From positions 1 through 7,402 of the forward strand of contig CALCOP010000007.1 of the NCBI GenBank assembly GCA_937897365.1: a stretch of 7,402 nt of DNA. Direction: 5' to 3'. This document shows, piece by piece, positions 1-6,251 of the stretch. The notes under the pieces were generated by a model. The model ran no database searches, was not told the DNA's origin, and saw only the letters and a program-made list of their open reading frames with translations. The position numbers and the translations under genes were made by a program. How positions within the stretch are numbered: position 1 is the first letter of the stretch; every line of letters begins with the position of its first letter. Origin of the DNA: an uncultured euryarchaeote (lineage in GTDB: Archaea; Thermoplasmatota; Poseidoniia; Poseidoniales; Poseidoniaceae).

Positions 1-791
1 CTAGCACGGTGTGCGCTTCTTACGGATTCTACAACACCACTGCACCAAACTCTGCAGGAGAATACTGCTACAACAATGTCAGTCATGCTTTCAACGCAGA
101 TGACCAAACGACCTGTGAGAGCTATGCATACTACGAAAATCAATCGTGGGGCGGAACAACCTTTACTGGTTGCTACAACATGCAAACTCACACAACTTCC
201 AACGTCTCTCAGGAAGAGTGTGAAGCATATGCATACTACAGCGACAATGATGTTGTAGATACGTATTGTTACAATATGGCTATCCATTCTGTTGACTATG
301 ACTCTACTTCTGCAATATGTGGTGCATACATGTTTGTTGAGAACTATGGTGCAACGGTGACCAACGGTTGCTACAACGCTGTCACCCACACATACGCCGT
401 CAACATGTCACAATCAGAATGTGAAGCATACGGGTACTACCTCAACTATGGTGCAACCGTGACCAATGGTTGCTACAACAGTGTTACTCACATGTTTGAC
501 GTGAACATGTCGCAAACTGAATGTGAAGCATTCGGTTACTACCTTAACTACGGTGCTACCGTTTTCACTGGATGCTACAATACCATGACCCACGCTACAA
601 TTGCCGATCAAACTGATTGTGCTTACTCTTACCACCAACATTACGGTGTCGACGTCATCAACAGTATCTACAATTTCGATAACGCTCCAGTTCAAGGAAC
701 ATTGTATGAAGCAAGCGTTCGCTCTGCCCTTCAGCCTACCTGGGCTGCTCTCGGAATTGATGAAGCTACAGATATAGGAGAACTCGTTTGA
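1..791 (+). CDS. Cysteine-rich tandem-repeat protein, 3' part only (function unknown)
   Basis: The reading frame (codon phase from base 3) is open to the left edge, so the true start lies outside the window; the GTG at 9 is not taken as the start. The visible part is about 262 residues and ends with TGA at 789-791. It is dominated by a repeat of about 34 residues with the pattern G-C-Y-N-x2-T/S-H, then S-Q-x-E-C-E-A-Y/F-x-Y-Y, then N-Y-G-A-T-V. Each unit carries two cysteines 15-17 residues apart, 13 in the visible part. Six N-glycosylation sequons are present (counting from the GTG: residues 9, 23, 44, 65, 132, 166). After the repeats comes a non-repetitive tail of about 38 residues with no membrane segment. 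The cysteine pairs and sequons suggest a secreted, disulfide-stabilised surface or adhesin-like protein, but I do not recognise the family. Nothing links it to the operon downstream except position. Confidence 0.85.
   Translation, partial: STVCASYGFYNTTAPNSAGEYCYNNVSHAFNADDQTTCESYAYYENQSWGGTTFTGCYNMQTHTTSNVSQEECEAYAYYSDNDVVDTYCYNMAIHSVDYDSTSAICGAYMFVENYGATVTNGCYNAVTHTYAVNMSQSECEAYGYYLNYGATVTNGCYNSVTHMFDVNMSQTECEAFGYYLNYGATVFTGCYNTMTHATIADQTDCAYSYHQHYGVDVINSIYNFDNAPVQGTLYEASVRSALQPTWAALGIDEATDIGELV
66..671 (+). repeat. Six tandem ~102-bp coding repeats (CYN...C units)
   Basis: The CYN cysteine codons fall at 66, 171, 267, 369, 471 and 573, so unit lengths are 105, 96, 102, 102 and 102 bases, followed by a last degenerate unit. 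The best preserved pair at DNA level is 342-377 against 444-479, which differ at only two of 36 bases at an exact 102-base offset. The outer units are more diverged. The second cysteine codon of the last unit is at 618. A seventh unit would begin near 666, but its cysteine codon is ATC (Ile). Confidence 0.9.
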
Positions 792-802
792 AGAAAAGAG
801 TC

Positions 803-810
803 ATTTAGTA
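803..810 (+). promoter_or_regulatory. Possible TATA box for the downstream operon or RNA
   Basis: ATTTAGTA is preceded by a purine-rich stretch at 791-800 that could act as a BRE. An archaeal TATA box lies about 26 bases before the transcription start, which would put the start near 830-835, exactly where the structured part of the intergenic region begins. The match to a TATA consensus is only partial, so this is a weak call. Confidence 0.25.
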
Positions 811-829
811 CGGCCAAAAACGCATTCCA

Positions 830-861
830 ACGGGATTAGTCCCCCTAACCGGAAACCCCGT
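830..861 (+). other. Small nested stem-loop upstream of the long hairpin
   Basis: ACGGG (830-834) can pair with CCCGT (857-861), enclosing a small hairpin TTAG (836-839)/CTAA (845-848) with a C-rich loop. It would compete for bases 860-861 with the base of the long hairpin. It may be part of the same folded RNA. The stems are short, so this could be chance. Confidence 0.3.
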
Positions 862-915
862 CGGCGGTGTTGTGTAACAGGTATTCACCCATGTCCTGTT
901 CACAGCATCGTCGAC
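860..915 (+). ncRNA. Long near-perfect RNA hairpin in the intergenic region
   Basis: Bases 860-881 pair with 895-915, giving 21 base pairs with one bulged T at 875 and a 13-base loop at 882-894. Three of the pairs (864/911, 867/908, 870/905) are G-U wobbles only when read as + strand RNA; on the other strand they would be A-C mismatches. This indicates selection on a + strand transcript rather than a plain DNA palindrome. No T-run follows the 3' arm, so it does not resemble an intrinsic terminator. It ends 18 bases before the start codon at 934, so it could be a 5' leader structure, an RNase processing site or a small RNA. I match it to no known RNA family. Confidence 0.6.
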
Positions 916-922
916 ACTTGTT

Positions 923-930
923 GAGATGAT
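923..930 (+). promoter_or_regulatory. Ribosome binding site for the surface protein gene
   Basis: GAGATGAT resembles the archaeal GGAGGTGAT signal. Its GAG core lies 8 bases before the ATG at 934, which favours that ATG over the in-frame ATG at 943. It begins only 7 bases after the foot of the long hairpin, so folding of the leader could affect its access. Confidence 0.5.
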
Positions 931-933
931 ACA

Positions 934-3297
934 ATGCCTAAGATGAAAGCCCTTATTCTAACCTTGTTAATGCTGAGTTCTCTAAGTCTTGCAATGGTTT
1001 CTGCTGAAGGTGATGATAATTCCACAACTCACACTCTAAGCGGAGTGGTGTATGATTCTGATGGCGAATTAGCGAGTACGACCTACATCAAGGTAGTTCC
1101 TATGGCTTCAGTTTTATCTGATACGTCAGATGGAACGTATGAATTCACAGGTATCTCAACCGGTTTGCACGCAGTTCGTGCGTATTTCATGAACAATGGA
1201 CACACTGTTTCCTACCGAGCATTATACATGGACAGCGATCGAACTCTCGACTGGATGGAAGGAAGTAACTGGATTACAATGCAGTTTGAAGATGTGAATG
1301 GAAGTGCTCTTAATTTCAATGACTCAAATGTATCGGTCACACTTCTTGAAACAGGTGAGCAAGTTGATTTTAACAGCCCTCTTCTCGAGTTCAGCTTGAA
1401 TCCTATCGGTCAATATTACACGCTCAAAACCGTTTTCGATGGTGTTGAAGAAGACGCTCAATACCTTCACTTCAGAATGAATTCTGGTAACGGTGTCGAT
1501 GACATGATGCCTAATCACTTTGTCGTACGACAAAACACTTCAAACCTCTATGGATATGTGTATGGAACAGACGGGCTTCCTCTTGCAGATACAACCATCA
1601 CAAGTGGCGCCAATCAAGTCATCACAAATTCAGACGGTTTCTATCTTTTCGAGAATCTACAATTTGATTCGAACCACACTTTTTCCTTCGAGAAAAGCGG
1701 CGATGAGCCTTTAGCCCCACATACAGTCACAATTTCTCCTTCATCAGGGTGGATGAATTTTACTGCTACACAATCCTTTGAATATCCCGGACCGGCGCAA
1801 TTTGTTGAATCAGAAAAGACGATTGGAATGGAACCTTATCCCATCGAATGGCTTGCTGGAAATTTGACGAATTCGTATCACCTCTATATGGATGGTGACT
1901 TGTTGTATACCGGTGTGAATACATACTACGAATTTACTCCAGAAGGTCAGGGAAGCTACGAATTTACGCTTGTATCGTTCAATCCAAACGGATCAACCTC
2001 GAGCCCCGATTCCCTACTTCTCATCGTTCTTGGAGATGAAACTGGTGACGATTTGTGGTCTGTAGGTATGTCTTGGGAATACAAGTTGACCTATTTGCCG
2101 ATGTATGAGCGAAATGTAACTATCACTGCACTTGAAAAAGAGTCTGTAGTCGATGCATTTGGGACGGAGCAGACTGTTTTCAAAACACGACATAAGTATG
2201 ACACTGAACTTGAAGGTGAAAAATCATACAGATGGTATGACACGACTAATCTCTTGCCAATCCAAACCTATTGGAGAGATGCACCGTTTGAGTCATCTTA
2301 TTACCAAGAGGGAACACTCGGATGGGATTTTACGGAGTCCAATTCGACCAATGCGACCTCTCTTTTCTCTTCACTGAATGAATTTGATCTACACTTTAAC
2401 AGAACCAATGTCATTGGAGTTCCAGGTCATCCAAATGGATACGATGATACCGTGAATCGAGTAACTCGAAATTACGAAGAAGTAACAACACCAGCGGGTA
2501 CTTTCCAAACCACTCATTACTCGATTATTGATTTGAACGATGGTATAGTTTCATGGGAACTGTGGTACAGCGATACGGTTCGTAATTTTGTAAAGAAGAT
2601 TGACCGTTTGCCAGGTTCCCATTCTGAACAGGTGACGTATGAATTAACCTCATTTGATGTGCCTACTGCTCCTCAATTTTTGAATGAAGGTGGCAATATT
2701 TCGACTCCTGATTTTACGCTTCAATGGGCGGAATTCCAAGGCGCTCAATCGTACACCCTTCTTGAAGGTGACTCGGTTCTCTACGAAGGCAACAACACAA
2801 GTTTTGATATTGTCAACCAGCCTGATGGCACCTATACCTATCAGATTCTTGCAAACATGCCAAATAACTTCCAAACGCAAGTAAGCGAAGTTGAACTTCA
2901 TGTTTTCAAAATTGTTTCAGTTCCAGAAGTCGCTCTTTCTAATGTATCAGCTGCACAAGGCGACCCCGTGACAATTTCCTGGGCGCCCTCAGAAGATGCA
3001 GTTTGGTATTCTGTTCTATTGCAAAACGATAGGGGTGAGACCTCAGAATATTACAACGGTACCTCTTCAAGTGTTGAGATCAGTGATTTGGAACCAGGTC
3101 TTAATCGCTTACGTGTTCGTACGGGTTCTGCCGACGGTAAAATATCGGATTATTCGGCATCGGTGTTTGTTACGATCGAAGGTGATTCAGAGGCGAGTGC
3201 AGAAACCGCGGATTCTCAATTCTTGGAAATTATCTTTATCGTTGGTCTGATTGGATTGTTTGGGTGGATTCTTACCACGCAGGCCCAAAGAAAATAA
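934..3297 (+). CDS. Large secreted, C-terminally anchored multi-domain beta-sandwich protein; candidate surface receptor of the heme operon
   Basis: The product has 787 residues. Residues 1-24 form a signal peptide (Lys-rich start, Leu/Met-rich core, likely cleavage after VSA-24). Two segments look like carboxypeptidase-regulatory-type beta sandwiches: about 33-105 (SGVVYDSDG... DGTYEFTGI) and 202-280 (YGYVYGTDGLPL... SDGFYLFENL). A beta-rich stretch lies between them. Next come an Ig-like domain at 285-367, a beta-rich region at about 373-575 (opening WSVGMSWEY, vaguely DUF3108-like) and two Fn3/Ig-like domains at about 577-659 and 661-748. A membrane helix spans 763-781, with a short basic tail inside. 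There are 18 N-glycosylation sequons and no cysteine at all. These traits suit a glycosylated cell-surface protein of an archaeon. It ends 13 bases before the preferred start of the ABC binding protein, so it is probably co-transcribed with the importer. I infer a role in capturing the substrate; no ligand-binding motif is recognised. Confidence 0.9.
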   Translation: MPKMKALILTLLMLSSLSLAMVSAEGDDNSTTHTLSGVVYDSDGELASTTYIKVVPMASVLSDTSDGTYEFTGISTGLHAVRAYFMNNGHTVSYRALYMDSDRTLDWMEGSNWITMQFEDVNGSALNFNDSNVSVTLLETGEQVDFNSPLLEFSLNPIGQYYTLKTVFDGVEEDAQYLHFRMNSGNGVDDMMPNHFVVRQNTSNLYGYVYGTDGLPLADTTITSGANQVITNSDGFYLFENLQFDSNHTFSFEKSGDEPLAPHTVTISPSSGWMNFTATQSFEYPGPAQFVESEKTIGMEPYPIEWLAGNLTNSYHLYMDGDLLYTGVNTYYEFTPEGQGSYEFTLVSFNPNGSTSSPDSLLLIVLGDETGDDLWSVGMSWEYKLTYLPMYERNVTITALEKESVVDAFGTEQTVFKTRHKYDTELEGEKSYRWYDTTNLLPIQTYWRDAPFESSYYQEGTLGWDFTESNSTNATSLFSSLNEFDLHFNRTNVIGVPGHPNGYDDTVNRVTRNYEEVTTPAGTFQTTHYSIIDLNDGIVSWELWYSDTVRNFVKKIDRLPGSHSEQVTYELTSFDVPTAPQFLNEGGNISTPDFTLQWAEFQGAQSYTLLEGDSVLYEGNNTSFDIVNQPDGTYTYQILANMPNNFQTQVSEVELHVFKIVSVPEVALSNVSAAQGDPVTISWAPSEDAVWYSVLLQNDRGETSEYYNGTSSSVEISDLEPGLNRLRVRTGSADGKISDYSASVFVTIEGDSEASAETADSQFLEIIFIVGLIGLFGWILTTQAQRK

Positions 3298-3298
3298 A

Positions 3299-3303
3299 TG
3301 AGG
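3299..3303 (+). promoter_or_regulatory. Ribosome binding site deciding the start of the binding protein gene
   Basis: TGAGG ends 7 bases before the ATG at 3311 but only 1 base before the in-frame ATG at 3305. The spacing therefore favours 3311 as the true start. Confidence 0.55.
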
Positions 3304-3310
3304 AATGAAC

Positions 3311-4408
3311 ATGTTTTCAAAACGTAATATCGCTCTTTTCCAGGCATTGATGATCATCTTGTTTTCCTTCGGAATTTGGTACACCTCTTCGATGGATTCA
3401 GGGGATGAGACATTTGAGGGTGGTATCGAAGTTTTAGATTCAAACGGCATCACGCATACCTTTGAATCATCTCCAACGCGCATCGCAATCACCAATACAT
3501 ATGCAGCAACTGTGCTTCGAATGCTCGATGTTAATTTATCCGTTGTATCTGGTGTCTCGGGTGATTTCTATGACGATACAATATGGCCTGAATTTGTTGA
3601 TACCCCGAAAATTCAACAGTCGGCACACTCTGAAATTGATTTTGAAGCATTACTCGATGTCAATCCTGATGTCTACATTGTTTTTGCGACCAACGGAATG
3701 GTTGATACAAATGCTATCCGCGAGAAACTTGACCCAGTAGGAATTAAAGTGCTCGGACTTGATTTTTACAAGTATGATTATTTGCGAACAGAAATCAATG
3801 TACTTGCAACGATGTTTGACAAGCAGGATGAAGCCGATGCACTGTTTGAAGAGTTTGACGCTATCGAACTTGAAGTAGAAAACCGAATTTCTGCCGTGAA
3901 TGAATCGGAACGACCGAAAGTAGTTATGGAACATCATGCATCTCTAACCCGTGACCCTGTTGTGCTCACTGGTACCTCTCAATGGACCGATTTAATTGAA
4001 AAAGCTGGAGGAGATAATGTGTTCAAACATTTGCCGGGGCACACGACTCACGTTGATATGGAAGCGATTTTAGACGTCAATCCAGATGTTCTGATGTTTG
4101 ATGGAATTACATTTGACCTAGGATTCAACAGTTACGATGATTCAAACAAATGCCAAACTCATATGCAGTTCATTTCGGAGCGGCCAGGATTTGATGAAGT
4201 CCAGGCTGTCATGGATGAACGTATGCTCATTTTCTCCGGTGAATTTGCAGGGCCGATGATGATTTTTGGATTGCCAACAATCGCTCAATACTTGCACCCA
4301 AACTTGTTTTCTGACCTTGACACAGAGGCATATCTCGTTGATTACTTTGAAACATACCACGGACAAACCAAAATAGGAAAATTCACATGTGCTTTTGAAG
4401 GAGACTGA
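3311..4408 (+). CDS. ABC-importer substrate-binding protein, FecB/BtuF/HmuT type (Peripla_BP_2), probable heme or iron-complex binding
   Basis: The product has 365 residues from ATG 3311 (367 from ATG 3305, numbering used here). A hydrophobic N-terminal segment at about 9-27 is followed by a short polar linker; there is no lipobox cysteine, so it looks like an uncleaved membrane anchor. The two-lobed COG0614/PF01497 fold is seen in SPTRIAITNTYAATVLRML (57-75), the FEALLDVNPDVYIVFA stretch (113-128), IEKAGGDNVF (231-240) and a second MEAILDVNPDVLMF (252-265). The C-terminal LHPNLFSDLDTEAYLVDYF (330-348) is typical of archaeal iron/corrinoid binding proteins. Its only two cysteines, C283 and C362, could form a disulfide. 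The family binds siderophores, cobalamin or heme. The HugZ-like gene in the same operon makes heme the best guess, but I cannot identify a heme axial ligand. It precedes its permease by 5 bases. Confidence 0.9.
   Translation: MFSKRNIALFQALMIILFSFGIWYTSSMDSGDETFEGGIEVLDSNGITHTFESSPTRIAITNTYAATVLRMLDVNLSVVSGVSGDFYDDTIWPEFVDTPKIQQSAHSEIDFEALLDVNPDVYIVFATNGMVDTNAIREKLDPVGIKVLGLDFYKYDYLRTEINVLATMFDKQDEADALFEEFDAIELEVENRISAVNESERPKVVMEHHASLTRDPVVLTGTSQWTDLIEKAGGDNVFKHLPGHTTHVDMEAILDVNPDVLMFDGITFDLGFNSYDDSNKCQTHMQFISERPGFDEVQAVMDERMLIFSGEFAGPMMIFGLPTIAQYLHPNLFSDLDTEAYLVDYFETYHGQTKIGKFTCAFEGD
4400..4403 (+). promoter_or_regulatory. Ribosome binding site supporting the TTG start of the permease
   Basis: GGAG lies inside the end of the binding protein gene, 10 bases before the TTG at 4414. 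No ATG exists in frame until codon 34, which would delete the first membrane helix, so TTG is preferred. Confidence 0.5.
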
Positions 4409-4413
4409 TTGTT

Positions 4414-5457
4414 TTGAGTGATCTCTCCTCACAATACCTCCAAAAATCAAAAAAGCATATCCTCTTAATCGGAGTGCTGAGTATAATTACCTTGATTTTT
4501 GCAGTCTATTCGATGGGGACGGGTTCTTCTTCGAACCTTGGCTTTTGGTCCACACTGAAGATTATTCTCGGTCTTCAGGAGGGTTCAAATGTTCAAAACG
4601 CTATTATTTGGGAACTCCGATTCCCTCGTATTCTAATGGCCATAGTCGGTGGTACCGCTCTTGCTACTGCTGGTGCTCTCATGCAAGGTGCGCTTGGAAA
4701 TCCACTTGTCTCTCCACTCACCTTAGGAGTGGCATCAGGTGCTGCTTTGGGCGCAGCTTTAGCAATCGTGTTGGGATGGACATTTATCGACAATTCGGAT
4801 TTAACGATTGTTCTCAATGCCTTTCTGTTTTCATTGCTTGTCGTTTTCATCATTATTCAACTTGGAAATATGCGTTCGATATCTCCTGAATCTTACATTT
4901 TGGTCGGCATCGCTATCACCTTCATTTCGGGAGCAGTTGTATCGACATTGCAGTATTTCGCTACAGACGCACAACTTTCTGCATTGGCTCACTGGTCATT
5001 TGGGAGTCTTTCTCGTCCAAAAATCGAGAACGCCGTATTCATTTCTTTCATCTTAGTGATACTTTTACCTACGGCTCTGATGTGGTCTTGGGACCTCAAT
5101 GCTTTATCGATGGGAGGAGATGAATTCGCAATTTCTACCGGAGTTGACCCGGTTCGTATCAGAAAAAACATTCTTGTTCTTTCTGCTTTGATGACTTCGG
5201 TTGTCATCGCCTTTACCGGTTTAATTGGTTTCGTTGGTCTTGCAGCACCTCACATGAGCCGAATCTTTGTCGGTAATGATTTCCGTAAATTAATTCCTTG
5301 TAGTGCTGTTTTGGGTAGTTTTCTCATGCTTTTTGCGGATACTTTAGGCCGAACACTTTTCGCGCCGGTTGTCATACCAGTTGGTATTATGCTGTCGGTT
5401 ATTGGCGGTCCGTTTTTCATGTATTTGCTGTTGAAAAAATCGGGGGGTAAGTATTGA
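4414..5457 (+). CDS. ABC-importer permease, FecCD/BtuC/HmuU family
   Basis: The product has 347 residues and is a polytopic membrane protein of normal family length. A first helix spans about 15-33. Family hallmarks follow in order: WELRFPRILMA (66-76), GALMQGALGNPLVSPLTLG (87-105) followed by ASGAALGAA, HWSFGSLS (193-200), the cytoplasmic coupling-loop segment ALSMGGDEFAISTGVDP (230-246) that should contact the ATPase, GLIGFVGLAAPHMSR (269-283), DTLGR (309-313) and IPVGIMLSVIGGPFFMYLL (321-339). The family forms a homodimeric channel with two ATPase subunits to import iron-siderophores, cobalamin or heme across the membrane; sequence alone does not tell which. It starts with TTG 5 bases after the binding protein gene and overlaps the ATPase gene by 4 bases (TTGA), which implies translational coupling and fixed stoichiometry. 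Confidence 0.95.
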   Translation: MSDLSSQYLQKSKKHILLIGVLSIITLIFAVYSMGTGSSSNLGFWSTLKIILGLQEGSNVQNAIIWELRFPRILMAIVGGTALATAGALMQGALGNPLVSPLTLGVASGAALGAALAIVLGWTFIDNSDLTIVLNAFLFSLLVVFIIIQLGNMRSISPESYILVGIAITFISGAVVSTLQYFATDAQLSALAHWSFGSLSRPKIENAVFISFILVILLPTALMWSWDLNALSMGGDEFAISTGVDPVRIRKNILVLSALMTSVVIAFTGLIGFVGLAAPHMSRIFVGNDFRKLIPCSAVLGSFLMLFADTLGRTLFAPVVIPVGIMLSVIGGPFFMYLLLKKSGGKY

Positions 5458-6251
5458 CAGAACTCCTTTCAGTCAAAGACCTCTCTTTTAATTGGGGAGA
5501 AAATAAGGTCCTCAATGGAATTAATTTTTCCATCCAGCCGAACGAAGTTGTTGCGATACTTGGCGTAAATGGGGCAGGAAAATCGACACTTATCAAGTGC
5601 ATAAACCGCATTCTGAAGATGAAGACGGGTTCAGTTCAAATGTTTTCAAAAGACCTTCAAACCCTTAACTTAATTCAACTCTCTCGACTTGTTTCCTATG
5701 TTCCACAATCGGTTCGAACGAGTTTTGGAATTGATGTATTTGATGTCGTGCTCCTTGGGCGAAGACCTCACATTACCTGGAGGGTAAGCACTCGAGATCA
5801 GGACATTGTTTCAGAAACAATCCGATTTTTATCGCTTGATGAATTTGCATTCCGCCGATTTGATCAACTCTCTGGTGGCGAGCGACAGCGTGTTATCATT
5901 GCGAAAGCAATTGCTCAAGGTGCCAATCTCATTTTGATGGATGAGCCAACAAGTGACCTTGACCTAAAAAATCAAATTGGAACGATGAAAAGCATCAAGG
6001 AGATTATATCCCAAAGTCAGGACAAAGCAGCACTTATTGCAATTCACGACATTAATATCGCTGCTAAGTTTGCAGATAGAATTCTTTTGTTGCATGAAGG
6101 TAAAATCGTTTCCAATGGAACTCCCTCGGAAGTGCTTACGCCTGAAAATATAGCTACTGTGTTTGGTGTAACCAGTCAAATAATCCCTTCAAAGGATGAT
6201 AAACCGATGCGCATTCTTATTGAAGATGAACTACAAGAGGGAAATGAGTGA
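5454..6251 (+). CDS. ABC-importer ATPase, FecE/BtuD/HmuV family
   Basis: The product has 265 residues and all catalytic motifs are intact: Walker A GVNGAGKST (37-45), Q-loop Q85 in SYVPQ, signature LSGGE (139-143), Walker B LILMDEP (159-165) with catalytic E164, D-loop SDLD (167-170) and switch His198. The C-terminal NGTPSEVLTPENIATVFGV segment (221-239) is typical of the FecE/HmuV group. It should form a cytoplasmic dimer powering the permease encoded just upstream. The TTG start overlaps the permease stop codon (TTGA) and is preceded by a G-rich site at 5442-5447, 6 bases before it. Its own stop overlaps the GTG start of the HugZ-like gene (GTGA). An unspecific ATPase is excluded by the operon context. 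Confidence 0.95.
   Translation: MTELLSVKDLSFNWGENKVLNGINFSIQPNEVVAILGVNGAGKSTLIKCINRILKMKTGSVQMFSKDLQTLNLIQLSRLVSYVPQSVRTSFGIDVFDVVLLGRRPHITWRVSTRDQDIVSETIRFLSLDEFAFRRFDQLSGGERQRVIIAKAIAQGANLILMDEPTSDLDLKNQIGTMKSIKEIISQSQDKAALIAIHDINIAAKFADRILLLHEGKIVSNGTPSEVLTPENIATVFGVTSQIIPSKDDKPMRILIEDELQEGNE

Noticed and set aside
414..695. 93-residue open frame on the minus strand across the repeat gene
   Set aside because: It mirrors the periodic codons of the + strand repeats and has low-complexity Val/Thr-rich content. It has no ribosome binding site and no recognisable domain.
860..916. H/ACA guide RNA, because ACA occurs at 914-916 at the foot of the hairpin
   Set aside because: The stem is continuous with only one bulge. 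It lacks an internal pseudouridylation pocket and a kink-turn or K-loop, and the ACA overlaps the paired bases.
860..920. Intrinsic terminator for the repeat-protein gene
   Set aside because: The hairpin is not followed by a T-run, and archaeal termination normally depends on T-rich tracts. The wobble pattern suits a functional RNA better.
843..926. Integron attC-like site (CCCTAAC ... GTTGAGA flanking a hairpin)
   Set aside because: The outer boxes do not fit RYYYAAC/GTTRRRY and do not pair properly. The hairpin lacks the attC unpaired spacers, and the region shows no cassette layout.
3187..3495. 102-residue minus-strand frame spanning the junction of the surface protein and binding protein genes
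   Set aside because: It is antisense to two well-supported coding regions and shows no domain or start signal.
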